This document shows, piece by piece, positions 22,262 to 33,314 of a stretch of DNA of 64,000 nt (position 1 is its first letter; each line of letters begins with the position of its first letter). This DNA is from Franconibacter helveticus LMG 23732 (GTDB lineage Bacteria > Pseudomonadota > Gammaproteobacteria > Enterobacterales > Enterobacteriaceae). Location: NCBI RefSeq assembly GCF_000463115.2, contig NZ_AWFX01000038.1:137971-201970 (forward strand), read 5' to 3'. The notes under the pieces are model-generated. The model saw only the letters and a list, made by a program, of their open reading frames with translations, was not told the DNA's origin and did not search any database. The position numbers and the translations under genes are program-made.

Positions 22262-23587
22262 TTAGATTTTCACGCCTGCGCGCTTAAGGTCGGAAATCGT
22301 GCCCGCCTGCGCCTGCGCCATCGCCTGCTTCGCCGAAAGCTGTCCGGAAGCGATAAGCGCAATGGCCTTGTTCAGTTGCTGATCCACCTGCGGATAGACT
22401 TCCACGGTGCGGTATTTCATGTAGCCGCCGCTGCCCGCACGCTCAATGGCGTCCAGCGACAGCTGCGCCAGATCGATGCCGTTGACGACCTGCTTGCCGC
22501 GAAACGCCTGAGAGTCGATGTCGCTGCGCCGCGTCGGCGAGCCGTATCCCGCGCCAATCGCCCGGCGAGTAAGCTGTTTAGAAAGCGCCCACTGAATAAA
22601 AGCCCAGGCGGCCTCCTTGTTTTTCGAACCGACGGGAATGCCCAGCGCATGCACCGCCATGCCCGGGAAGCGCCCTTTCGGCCCGCTCACCATCTGGCCG
22701 AAACTCGCGGTTTTCAGCGTGCGGGACGAGGGGTCGGCCAGCTGCGCCAGATAGGTCTGGCTGGCGTCGGAAAAATTCACGCGCCCTTGTTTAAGCGCCT
22801 GGAGCGACTGGTCGGCGGTATAGGTAATGCCGCCGTTGGGGCCGAATTCGCGAATAAGACTGGCAAAATAGTCCGCCGCCGCCACCGCTTCCGGAGAATC
22901 CAGCACCGGGAAAAGATCGTCCGGCGGCGTGCGGAAGACGTTGCCGCCGAAAGCCTGCAAGTAAGGGATGAACGTCCAGCCGTAGTGGTTATCGGTAATG
23001 TAACCCGATACGCGCGCTTTCTTATTCACCGCCCTCAGCACGCTTAGCAGATCGTCCGTCGTCTGAGGAAAACCGAGCCCGGCCTGCTGAATAAGATCGA
23101 AACGGGAAGCGCCTGCCAGCATCGCTTCCACCACATAAGGAATACCGTAGAGCTTGCCGTCGCGTCCGGTTTCCGGCGCCAGCGCGGCGGGCAGGAAATC
23201 GTTCAGGTCCCATTGCGGCGAGGTCTGGTTTGGGTCGGCGATAAAGCTGTCCAGCGGCGTGAGCCAGCCTGCGTTGATCCAGCGGCTGGTGTAGATAAAG
23301 GTGACGTTGACCACGTCATAAGCGGAGCCTTTGGTGGAAAGCTCCAGGTCTGCCCGCTGGTTGTAAACCGGGAAAGAGGGGGTATCAAGCTGCACCCGGG
23401 CGCCGGTCAGCGCTTCAAACTCCGGCAGCCACTGGCGCAGCAGCTTCGGCCAGGCGGCGCTGAAGGTAGAAACGTTCAGCGTAACGCCTTCAAACTTGCG
23501 CGCGCCGTTCGCCCCACGCGCCAGCGCAGGCATCATGGCGTAAACCCCGAAGGCCGCCATCGCTTTTAACAGGTCACGTCTTTGCAT
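22262..23587 (-). CDS. Extracellular solute-binding protein of a CUT1 ABC transporter
   Basis: 441 residues. The start MQRRDLLKAMAAFGVYAMMP has a twin-arginine-like RRDLLK followed by a hydrophobic stretch, suggesting Tat export to the periplasm. The rest is a family 1 (sugar/oligosaccharide type) binding protein with typical blocks such as GKLYGIPYVVEA and a FIQWALSKQ-type segment near the hinge. It delivers substrate to the two permeases. Binding proteins of this cluster type bind carbohydrates or carbohydrate-like molecules. The true ligand cannot be read from sequence. Confidence 0.9.
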   Translation of the reverse strand: MQRRDLLKAMAAFGVYAMMPALARGANGARKFEGVTLNVSTFSAAWPKLLRQWLPEFEALTGARVQLDTPSFPVYNQRADLELSTKGSAYDVVNVTFIYTSRWINAGWLTPLDSFIADPNQTSPQWDLNDFLPAALAPETGRDGKLYGIPYVVEAMLAGASRFDLIQQAGLGFPQTTDDLLSVLRAVNKKARVSGYITDNHYGWTFIPYLQAFGGNVFRTPPDDLFPVLDSPEAVAAADYFASLIREFGPNGGITYTADQSLQALKQGRVNFSDASQTYLAQLADPSSRTLKTASFGQMVSGPKGRFPGMAVHALGIPVGSKNKEAAWAFIQWALSKQLTRRAIGAGYGSPTRRSDIDSQAFRGKQVVNGIDLAQLSLDAIERAGSGGYMKYRTVEVYPQVDQQLNKAIALIASGQLSAKQAMAQAQAGTISDLKRAGVKI

Positions 23588-23605
23588 TTTCGGCGTCCTT
23601 TTCAG

Positions 23606-24535
23606 TCAGGCGACCTGCTGCCCGGCAGGCTGCGGGCGGGAAACAGTGCGGCTGCGGCTACCGTCAACGGCGACGGCCGGTTCCCCCTCCACCGTCACAC
23701 GGCGCACCACGCGAGGCTGGTTTCCGTAATCGTTCACGGCGTAGTGCTGAGTGCTGCGGTTATCCCAGATAACCACATCGCCCTGCTGCCACTGCCAGCG
23801 AACCGTGTTTTCAAGCTGAATGGCGCGGTTTTGCAGCAGCTCGAAAATACGTGCCGACTCGCGGCTGCTAAAGCCCACCAGATGTTTAAAGAAATGGCCC
23901 AGCAGCAGCGCTCGCTCGCCGGTCTGCGGATGCACATGCACTACCGGGTGTTCCGCTTCCCAGACAGAGGAGACAAACACCTGGCGATGATGCTGAACGC
24001 GGTGCTCTTCAGCAACGATGCGCTCAGCGCCATAGTCGTAATCGTTGCTGTGTACGGCGCGCAGCGACTCGGCAAAGCGCTTAAGCGCTTCGGGCAGCCG
24101 CTCATACGCCAGCACCGTGTTGGCCCACACGGTGTCGCCGCCATATTCCGGAATGGTCACGCCGCGCAGAATGGAGATTTTCGGGAAAGCTTCTACAAAA
24201 GTGACATCAGTGTGCCAGGAGTCCGCACGGCCGCCGCCCTTAGACGCGTCCAGTTCAAACAGTTTGGTGCCCGTTGGCGCCGGGACGGTAGGGTGCGCGA
24301 CAATTTTGCCAAAGCGTGCGCCAAAAGCCTGATGCGCCTCATCGGTTAAATGGTTTTGATTGCGGAAAAAGAGCACTTTATATTTCAGCAGCGCCGCTTC
24401 TATCTGCGCAAATAATTCATCGCTTACGTTAGCGGATAATTCAATATCGCGAATTTCAGCGCCAATATTTCCGGCAACGCGGCGTAAATTTAATAACGGA
24501 AACGCTTGTGGGGAAATAGCATGGGTGACGGTCAT
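23606..24535 (-). CDS. TauD/AtsK-type Fe(II)/2-oxoglutarate dioxygenase
   Basis: 309 residues. The iron ligands are H108 and D110 in W-H-T-D and H264 in STQHYA, with R275 and R279 as likely 2-oxoglutarate and substrate anchors. This numbering coincides with the alkylsulfatase AtsK of Pseudomonas putida as I remember it, and the WHTDVTFVEAFPK block also resembles AtsK. The family oxidises the carbon next to a sulfate ester or sulfonate and so frees sulfate or sulfite for growth. It is the first gene of an operon with a CUT1 (sugar-type) ABC importer rather than the usual TauT/SsuA-type importer. The physiological substrate may therefore be a sulfated or sulfonated sugar-like compound (inference). 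Confidence 0.9.
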   Translation of the reverse strand: MTVTHAISPQAFPLLNLRRVAGNIGAEIRDIELSANVSDELFAQIEAALLKYKVLFFRNQNHLTDEAHQAFGARFGKIVAHPTVPAPTGTKLFELDASKGGGRADSWHTDVTFVEAFPKISILRGVTIPEYGGDTVWANTVLAYERLPEALKRFAESLRAVHSNDYDYGAERIVAEEHRVQHHRQVFVSSVWEAEHPVVHVHPQTGERALLLGHFFKHLVGFSSRESARIFELLQNRAIQLENTVRWQWQQGDVVIWDNRSTQHYAVNDYGNQPRVVRRVTVEGEPAVAVDGSRSRTVSRPQPAGQQVA

Positions 24536-24910
24536 GGTGGCTTTCCTTTCATTACGTTAAGGAAGAGCATCATAGGAATGAAAGACGCCGCGCTGAAAGA
24601 CCGTGTGAGCATATTGATATGACGCCGCGCCGCATAAGCAAAGTTAAAATCCGCAAATTAGAAAATGCGCTCTCTTTTACGGTAGCGTTATTATCATGCA
24701 CAATCTTTTTTATGGCTTATATCATCTCTCCCGACAGCGATTTATTAAAAAGAATATTCTGCACTGTTACCCGTTATTCAACCATTCCTAAAGTCAGACC
24801 GATATTGTTAATGTCGGAATATTATTTATGGCGCAGGGTATTGGATTAGCGATATCGCCTGACTAAAGTTACAGGTTACTTTCTTCTTTTCTCTTTTCAG
24901 AGACGTTGTT
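24536..24910. other. Divergent intergenic region, dioxygenase operon / HxT-protein gene
   Basis: An AT-rich 375-bp region that must hold the promoters of two divergent units. An AAAGGAAA ribosome site precedes the dioxygenase start. An ORF at 24619-24849 (76 codons) has no good ribosome binding site and is not called. No operator could be recognised. Confidence 0.5.
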
Positions 24911-25588
24911 ATGCCGAAAACCGATTTAACCCCGCTTTATGACGAAACCAGCGCGCGTACGCTCGCGCTCTGGCGCCAGGCGCCCTCGACTGGCGAAGCG
25001 ATGGAAGGTGACTATTACAATAAAGATAAATTTGCCCCGGCGACCGGCATTCAGCCTCCGCTTTCGCCTGCGCTGCGAAGCCTGCTTACAGAGGTCAATG
25101 CGCTTGCCGAAGGCGACCCACTGGCGGACGCAATGCCGCTTGATGGTCTGCATTTTACTTTCCTGGCCGTTACCCTGCCCCTTTATCAACGCCAGCAGCG
25201 GCCGGAAAACCTTGCTGAGTTGCAGACGATCTGGGAAGCGTACCGCACTAAGCCCACCTGCATTAGCGAACTTCAGTTGGTGGCGCTGCCGGGCCAACTG
25301 CTGCTTGCGGGCATTCCCGATGAAGCCAGCGCGGCGGCGCGCAGAGAGCTGGCGCAGCGGCTGTTGCGCTCCAGCTGGCGGGATGAAATTCAGGCGCGCT
25401 ATAAGAACACGCCGCTGCCGCCGCCCTTCTGGCACAGCACCCTGCTGCGCTACCGCGCCGCGCGGCTTCCTGAAAAGTGGCGGAAATTTTTTCTTTCCCG
25501 CCAGCAGGCGCGTTACGGCATGGTAAGCGCGCCGCGCCAGCTGGTGATGACTAACTACAACTGGACGCAGGTAGAGACGCTGGATTAA
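24911..25588 (+). CDS. Unassigned protein with two HxT motifs (2H phosphoesterase-like)
   Basis: 225 residues, no signal peptide or membrane segment. H81-F-T83 in LHFTF and H175-S-T177 in WHSTLLR are about 94 residues apart, the pattern of the 2H phosphoesterase superfamily (RNA ligase/cyclic phosphodiesterase fold), which uses two HxT/S motifs. Hydrophobic residues flank both as expected. I do not recognise a closer family. It is divergent from the dioxygenase/ABC operon, and nothing shows that they work together. Confidence 0.75.
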   Translation: MPKTDLTPLYDETSARTLALWRQAPSTGEAMEGDYYNKDKFAPATGIQPPLSPALRSLLTEVNALAEGDPLADAMPLDGLHFTFLAVTLPLYQRQQRPENLAELQTIWEAYRTKPTCISELQLVALPGQLLLAGIPDEASAAARRELAQRLLRSSWRDEIQARYKNTPLPPPFWHSTLLRYRAARLPEKWRKFFLSRQQARYGMVSAPRQLVMTNYNWTQVETLD

Positions 25589-25977
25589 ACATCCGGCCGC
25601 CGCCAAAACTCCACTCTTCGGCGCCATTAAACCGAATCACGATCATCACATCGACGGGATGAATGCCCGGCGCCGCAGGCAGCTTTGCGTTTGTCGTCCT
25701 GCGCCGGTGCCTTTCTGACTCAGCCGCGGCGCGCAGTGATGCAAGCTGGCGCAGCTAAGCGAAGTGGTGAAAACCACTGTGCAAACCGGCGCCGAAAGCG
25801 TGTCGTAACCCTCACGGTAAAGATATATTTGTAAAGATGGTTCAACTGGTCTGTTCAGCTAACCGTTTTCGCATTAAAACCTAAGCATAATTTTGCTGAT
25901 TGACTTCAGATCCACCATTCACCCGGTTTGTATGTTTTACGCCTTATCACTATCTGACCATTATCACGGAGCGACAA
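25589..25977. other. Intergenic region upstream of yieE
   Basis: 389 bp with GC-rich and AT-rich halves and no convincing ORF. A TTGACT near 25901 may be the -35 of the yieE promoter, but the -10 is weak. E. coli has mdtL and yidZ upstream of yieE; I see no remnant of either here. Confidence 0.4.
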
Positions 25978-26718
25978 ATGGCAACGCATTTTGCACGAGG
26001 GACCTTTAACGCTGACAACGTTATCTCGCCAAGACTAAACGACGAATGCCGTAACGAGGCGCGGGAATTACCTGAGCACCGCCGCCACCGCTATCTCGCC
26101 TCGCGCTCGCTGCTGGCGGAGCTGGTGTTCATGCTTTATGGCTTTAAGGAATTGCCTTCCCTGAGCCGCAACCCACAGGGTCGGCCGCATTTCAGCGACG
26201 AGACCCTTGCCGATTTCTCCCTTTCTTATGCAGGAAATATGGTAGGCGTGGCGCTGGCGACCGATGGCCGCTGCGGGCTTGGGATGGAGCTACGGCGCGC
26301 TGCCCGCAACCTTACCAACCCGTTAGCGTCCCGCAGCGAACCCGGCCTGACCAGCAACGAAACCATCTGGATTGCCAACCAGAACGATCCGGCGGAGGCG
26401 AAATCTCAGCTGTTGACGCTGCGCCGTAGCCTGCTGAAGCTTACCGGCCACCCGGAGCAAGAGTTGCAACTGCTGCCGGGCGCAGGCAGGCTGCGCGTGG
26501 CCGATACGCCCAATGTCGAGGCTGTCAGCGACGCGGAAGATGTGCTGGTGTGGGCGATAGCCGTCTCGCCAACCACAGATAAGCTCAAGCTTTGGGAATT
26601 TGATGCGCAGCAGGGCTGGCGCGGCCTGCCGGACACGCAAAAACGCACGCAGGGGCCGGATGCGCGCCTGATGCGCTTTACCAGTTTTCCCGTCGAGAAA
26701 ACGCTTATACTCAACTGA
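25978..26718 (+). CDS. yieE: YieE, phosphopantetheinyl transferase homologue with altered catalytic motifs
   Basis: 246 residues from ATG 25978 (MATHFARG, with an ACGGAG site). It is recognisably YieE of E. coli by N-terminus, length and the neighbours chrR and adeP. Sfp-type transferases need GxDxE for magnesium and WxxKE(A/S)xxK for catalysis. Here the first reads G-L-G-M-E (residues 100-104, Asp replaced by Gly102) and the second reads W-I-A-N-Q-N-D (131-137, Lys replaced by Asn134). Both changes are in codons read directly from the sequence (GGG and AAC). The protein may have lost activity or changed function. The reading frame is intact. Confidence 0.9.
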   Translation: MATHFARGTFNADNVISPRLNDECRNEARELPEHRRHRYLASRSLLAELVFMLYGFKELPSLSRNPQGRPHFSDETLADFSLSYAGNMVGVALATDGRCGLGMELRRAARNLTNPLASRSEPGLTSNETIWIANQNDPAEAKSQLLTLRRSLLKLTGHPEQELQLLPGAGRLRVADTPNVEAVSDAEDVLVWAIAVSPTTDKLKLWEFDAQQGWRGLPDTQKRTQGPDARLMRFTSFPVEKTLILN

Positions 26719-26746
26719 TCTTTTATCCCTGACCGAAGGAGTCGCC

Positions 26747-27313
26747 ATGTCTGAAACGCTGAAAGTTGTCACGCTGTTGGGAAGCCTGCGCAAAGGTTCG
26801 TTTAACGCTATGGTGGCGCGCACGTTGCCGAAGATCGCGCCGGCAGGCATGGAGGTGAACGCATTGCCCTCTATTGGCGATATTCCGCTCTATGACGCGG
26901 ACATTCAGCAGGAAGAAGGGTTTCCCGAAAGCGTTGAAGCGATAGCGGAGCAGATCCGTCAGGCGGACGGCGTGGTGATCGTGACGCCTGAGTATAACTA
27001 CTCGGTGCCGGGCGGCCTGAAAAACGCTATCGACTGGCTTTCCCGCCTGCCGGAGCAGCCGCTTGCAGGCAAGCCTGTGCTGATTCAGACCAGTTCAATG
27101 GGCGCCATCGGCGGCGCGCGCTGCCAGTATCATCTGCGCCAGATCCTGGTCTTTTTAGACGCCATGGTAATGAACAAGCCGGAATTTATGGGCGGCGTGA
27201 TTCAGAACAAAGTCGACCCGCAGACGGGCGAAGTTATCGATCAAAGCACGCTGGACCATCTTACCGGTCAGTTGACCGCCTTCGCCGACTATATCCAGCG
27301 GGTGCGCAACTAA
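26747..27313 (+). CDS. chrR: Quinone/chromate reductase ChrR (YieF)
   Basis: A 188-residue flavodoxin-fold NADPH-dependent FMN reductase. The phosphate loop is LLGSLRKGSFN (residues 10-20), and TPEYNYSVPGGLKNAIDW carries the usual flavin-contact motif. The E. coli homologue reduces quinones and chromate and protects from oxidative stress. It follows yieE by 28 bases with a GAAGGAG site, so they probably form one transcript. Confidence 0.95.
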   Translation: MSETLKVVTLLGSLRKGSFNAMVARTLPKIAPAGMEVNALPSIGDIPLYDADIQQEEGFPESVEAIAEQIRQADGVVIVTPEYNYSVPGGLKNAIDWLSRLPEQPLAGKPVLIQTSSMGAIGGARCQYHLRQILVFLDAMVMNKPEFMGGVIQNKVDPQTGEVIDQSTLDHLTGQLTAFADYIQRVRN

Positions 27314-27318
27314 CAAAA

Positions 27319-27350
27319 AGGGCCAGCAATGCTGGCCCTCTTCTTTTTAA
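27319..27350 (+). terminator. Terminator between chrR and adeP
   Basis: AGGGCCAGC (27319-27327) pairs with GCTGGCCCT (27331-27339), followed by a T-rich tail. An A run on the left also gives a U tail to the convergent adeP transcript. Confidence 0.85.
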
Positions 27351-27357
27351 TTAAAAC

Positions 27358-28695
27358 TTAGTGCGCGTCGATAAAAACAATCTTCAGCACAAACAGCAGA
27401 GCGACCACCACTACGCAAAGGCTGAGATCCTTAAAGCGTCCGGTGAAAATCTTCATGATGCAGTAAGAGATAAAGCCCAGCGCGATGCCTTCGGTAATGG
27501 AGAAGCTAAACGGCATCATCACGGCGGTGATAAACGCCGGCACCGCTTCCGTGAGGTCATCCCACTTCACGCGCGCCAGGCTGGAGGTCATCAGCACGCC
27601 CACGTAAATCAGCGCGCCTGCGGCCGCATACGGCGGCACCATGCCCGCCAGCGGCGAAAGGAAAATCACCAGCAGGAACAGCAGGCCGACCACAATGGCG
27701 GTCAAGCCGGTGCGCCCGCCAATGGAAACGCCGGAAGACGATTCAATGTAAGCCGTCACCGAAGAGGTGCCAATAAAAGAACCGGCAACAGAAGAGACGC
27801 TGTCGACATAAAGCGCCTGCTTCATGCGAGGAAACTTGCCCTGCTCGTCGGCCAGGCCCGCTTTGTCGGTCACGCCAATCAGCGTACCAGAGGAGTCAAA
27901 GAGGTTAACCAGCATGAAGGAGAAAATAACGCCCGCCAAGCCGATATTCAGCGAACCGGCGAGATCCACCTGACCGACCACAGAGAGCACGCTCGGCGGC
28001 GCCGAGACAATGCCGTTGTAATTTACATCGCCAAGCATCCAGCCCAGCAGGGTGGTCACGATAATAGAAACCAGCACCGCAGCGTGAATATTGCGCGAAG
28101 CGAGAACCGCAATAATAAAGAAGCCAAGCGCCCCCAGCAGCGTGCTGTGAGAAGTCAGGTTGCCGATGCTGACCAGCGTTTCCGGGTTAGCGACAATCAC
28201 GCCCGCGTTTTTCAGGCCCATCATGCCGATAAACAAACCGATGCCGCTGGTGATGCCAACGCGCAGGCTGACCGGGATATTCGCAATCATCCAGTAACGC
28301 ACGCGGAAAATAGTCAGCAGCAGCAGGCCGACGGCGCCCCAGAAAATGGCGCCCATCCCCACCTGCCAGGAAAGGCCCATTGCGCCTACCACAACAAAAG
28401 CGAAAAAGGCGTTCAGCCCCATTGCCGGCGCCAGCGCTACCGGCAGGTTGGCGAACAGCCCCATCAGGATGCTGCCGAACGCGGCAATCAGACAGGTGGT
28501 GACAAATACCGCGTGAGTATCCATCCCCGCCGCGCCCAGAATTTGCGGGTTAACAAAAACGATATAAACCATCGTCAGGAAAGTGGTAAAACCGGCAATC
28601 ACTTCAGTGCGCGCCGTGGTGCCGTGCTCGCGAAGTTTAAACACGCGCTCAAGCAACCCCTGGCCGGAGCCCTGGGCAGTCTGTTGTTGGCTCAT
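27358..28695 (-). CDS. adeP: Adenine permease AdeP (YieG)
   Basis: 445 residues from ATG 28695 (MSQQQTAQG), the length of E. coli AdeP/YieG. A longer in-frame reading to 28842 lacks family similarity at its start. It belongs to the AzgA-like branch of nucleobase/cation symporters (NCS2), with 12-14 membrane segments and conserved GLNAFFAF and a SSSGVSIGGRTGLTA-type region. It imports adenine with protons. Divergent from yieH. Confidence 0.95.
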   Translation of the reverse strand: MSQQQTAQGSGQGLLERVFKLREHGTTARTEVIAGFTTFLTMVYIVFVNPQILGAAGMDTHAVFVTTCLIAAFGSILMGLFANLPVALAPAMGLNAFFAFVVVGAMGLSWQVGMGAIFWGAVGLLLLTIFRVRYWMIANIPVSLRVGITSGIGLFIGMMGLKNAGVIVANPETLVSIGNLTSHSTLLGALGFFIIAVLASRNIHAAVLVSIIVTTLLGWMLGDVNYNGIVSAPPSVLSVVGQVDLAGSLNIGLAGVIFSFMLVNLFDSSGTLIGVTDKAGLADEQGKFPRMKQALYVDSVSSVAGSFIGTSSVTAYIESSSGVSIGGRTGLTAIVVGLLFLLVIFLSPLAGMVPPYAAAGALIYVGVLMTSSLARVKWDDLTEAVPAFITAVMMPFSFSITEGIALGFISYCIMKIFTGRFKDLSLCVVVVALLFVLKIVFIDAH

Positions 28696-28863
28696 TCTCA
28701 ATTCCGTGCAAAAGGAGGGAAAATTCGCCGCTATCCTATACCAAAAAGCCGCGAGGTTGACGCTTGTCACACACTTTTTTTCATTGAATTTGCTTATACG
28801 GCATCGATTGCGTGGCGCAAACCGCTTAGAGTAAACGTTCAACTTGCATTAACAGGAAACGGC

Positions 28864-30170
<1,307 letters not shown>

Positions 30171-30175
30171 CTGCC

Positions 30176-30203
30176 CGGGTCAGCCAGCGCGGCTGACCCG
30201 TTT
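30176..30203. terminator. Terminator between cbrC and yieL
   Basis: CGGGTCAGCC (30176-30185), loop AGCGC, GGCTGACCCG (30191-30200), then TTT. The convergent genes share it. The U tail is short. Confidence 0.7.
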
Positions 30204-30208
30204 GCCGC

Positions 30209-31549
<1,341 letters not shown>

Positions 31550-31600
31550 TTAGTGTCAATAAATCAAAATAACTTACTGATAATTAAAAGCTTTAATTTA

Positions 31601-31616
31601 TGGCACGGCTTTTGCT
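31601..31616 (+). promoter_or_regulatory. Sigma-54 (RpoN) promoter of the gfr-type operon
   Basis: TGGCAC, five bases, TTGCT: TGGCACGGCTTTTGCT is a perfect -24/-12 element 47 bp upstream of the first PTS gene. It fits the sigma-54 activator encoded at 36.3-39.1 kb. Its presence means transcription needs RpoN and an AAA+ activator. Confidence 0.9.
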
Positions 31617-31662
31617 CTTTTAACTTCAGCCCAACAAGCTAACCCAAAAAGAGGATGAACAG

Positions 31663-32091
31663 GTGAAACATGTTTATGTAGCCAGCCACGGTAATTTCGC
31701 CACCGGCGTGGTGGAAAGTCTGGCGTTGCTGATTGGCGAAGAGCATGGCGTAAAGCCTGTTTGCGCTTATCAGGGTGAAATAGCCACCACGGAACAGCTG
31801 GAGCGCGTATTTGAAGAACTGGTGATTCAGGCCGCAGGCGAGGAGGTGGTGATCTTTACCGACCTGCTGGGCGGCAGCGTGAATAACAGCGCCGCCAGAA
31901 CCGTGCTGCGCCATGACAACGTTTATGTGGTTGCGGGCGTTAACCTTACGCTGCTGCTGGAGTTTTTACTCTGCGAAGCGCAAAGCGTCAAAGAGGCGAT
32001 TAACTACGCCACGGCGACCGCCCGGGAATCTATCGTCTTTATCAACGCCGTATTGCAATCCCCCACAGAAATTGCCGGAGATCACCCATGA
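31663..32091 (+). CDS. gfrA: PTS mannose-family EIIA component (GfrA-like)
   Basis: A 142-residue EIIA(Man)-type domain protein with the phosphorylation histidine H9 in ASHGNFATG. It takes phosphate from HPr and passes it to the EIIB next in the operon. The start is GTG 31663, with a GAGG site upstream. The stop overlaps the EIIB start (ATGA). The gene name is by analogy with Salmonella gfrABCDEF, supported by the two SIS-domain genes and sigma-54 control. Confidence 0.88.
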   Translation: MKHVYVASHGNFATGVVESLALLIGEEHGVKPVCAYQGEIATTEQLERVFEELVIQAAGEEVVIFTDLLGGSVNNSAARTVLRHDNVYVVAGVNLTLLLEFLLCEAQSVKEAINYATATARESIVFINAVLQSPTEIAGDHP

Positions 32092-32558
32092 TAAAACTCG
32101 TTCGTATTGATTACCGCCTGCTGCATGGTCAGGTTGTCTTTGCCTGGACCCGCGCGCTGGATATCGACTACATCATCGTCGCGGATAAAAAAGCCGCCAG
32201 CGATCCTTTTATCACCATGTCCCTTAACCTCGCTAAACCGGCGGGCGTCACGCTGGATATCGCCACTGTCGACCAGGCGGCGACAAAGCTCAACAGCGGC
32301 AAGCTCGACCACAAAAAAGTGATGATCGTGCTGGGAAATACCCGCGAGACGCTGGAACTGGTGGAAAAAGTGCCGGGTATTGACGCGGTGAACTTTGGCG
32401 GCATCGCGCAAAAAGAGGGCGCTCAGCAGTTCGGCAAAGCCATCTATCTGACGCCGGAGGAGCTTTCCGACAGCCGGCAAATGAAAGAGAGAGGCATCCG
32501 GATGGAGATGCGCCAGGTACCGGCGCACTCTGCGGAGCTGCTCAACGAGAAAGTATAA
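32088..32558 (+). CDS. gfrB: PTS mannose/fructose/sorbose-family EIIB component (GfrB-like)
   Basis: A 156-residue EIIB(Man) protein with phosphorylation site H13 in DYRLLHGQVVFAW, the invariant HGQV motif of this family. It phosphorylates the sugar during uptake through EIIC/EIID. Coupled to EIIA by a four-base overlap and followed by EIIC after ten bases with an AAGGAG site. Confidence 0.92.
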   Translation: MIKLVRIDYRLLHGQVVFAWTRALDIDYIIVADKKAASDPFITMSLNLAKPAGVTLDIATVDQAATKLNSGKLDHKKVMIVLGNTRETLELVEKVPGIDAVNFGGIAQKEGAQQFGKAIYLTPEELSDSRQMKERGIRMEMRQVPAHSAELLNEKV

Positions 32559-32568
32559 GGAGAAAACC

Positions 32569-33312
32569 ATGTTGCTGACTGCAACCCTGCTGGGGCTTAT
32601 CGCCGCGCTGGGCATTCTGGAAGGGCGTTTGCTGGGGGTGACGATGATCGATCGCCCGCTGGTGATGTGTACCCTGACAGGCCTGGTCTGCGGCAACATG
32701 ACGGAAGGGATCCTTATCGGCGCCACGCTTGAGCTGATTTTTCTTGGCAACGTGGCGATTGGCGCCGCCCATCCGCCCGATATTGTCACCGGCGCTATCC
32801 TTGCGACCGCCTTTTCCATTATGTCCGGACGCGGGCCTGAAGCGGCGCTGGCCATCGCTATTCCGGTTTCTATGCTGGCGCAGACGCTGGGGATTCTGGT
32901 GCGCGTCGCCAATGCCCGCTTTGGTCATCTTGCCGACCGCTACGCCGAACAAGGCAACACTCGCATGGTGGCATTTATGCATCTGGGCGGCCCCACGGTG
33001 CTTTATTTCCTGAGCGGCTTTCTGCCGGTGTTTTTCGCCATCCTGCTGGGTTCATCCGCCGTCACCTGGTTTCTGGATGCTATCCCGCCGGTTATCACCA
33101 ATGGCCTGGTCATCGCCAGTAAGATTTTGCCGGCACTGGGTTTCGCCTTGCTTATCAACATGATGCTGAGCACCAAGCTGCTGCCCTATCTCGGTCTGGG
33201 CTTTCTTATCGCCGCCTATACCGGGCTGGATATTATCGCGATTGCGCTCTTTTCGGTGGTGCTGGCCTTCATCATCAGCCAGTTCCTTAGCAACCAACAG
33301 CCGGAGGCATAA
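32569..33312 (+). CDS. gfrC: PTS mannose-family EIIC component (GfrC-like)
   Basis: A 247-residue integral membrane protein with many hydrophobic segments (for example LGLIAALGILEGRLLG and PALGFALLINMML). The EIIC(Man) pattern GATLELIFLGNVAIGAAHPPD is seen near residues 49-69. With EIID it forms the translocation channel of the inner membrane. Two bases separate it from the EIID gene. Confidence 0.92.
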   Translation: MLLTATLLGLIAALGILEGRLLGVTMIDRPLVMCTLTGLVCGNMTEGILIGATLELIFLGNVAIGAAHPPDIVTGAILATAFSIMSGRGPEAALAIAIPVSMLAQTLGILVRVANARFGHLADRYAEQGNTRMVAFMHLGGPTVLYFLSGFLPVFFAILLGSSAVTWFLDAIPPVITNGLVIASKILPALGFALLINMMLSTKLLPYLGLGFLIAAYTGLDIIAIALFSVVLAFIISQFLSNQQPEA

Positions 33313-33314
33313 CC

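Noticed and set aside
24619-24849. 76-codon ORF with one hydrophobic stretch in the divergent promoter region
   Set aside because: No ribosome binding site, AT-rich, no recognisable family. It overlaps where the promoters must be.
28814-28830. PurR-like sequence GCGCAAACCGC between adeP and yieH
   Set aside because: Only about nine of sixteen positions fit the PurR palindrome and the right half is missing.
27361-28863. Long open frame upstream of and in frame with yieH
   Set aside because: It is antisense to adeP and rich in Arg, His and Gln as expected for a shadow frame. The HAD motif starts at the ATG 28864.
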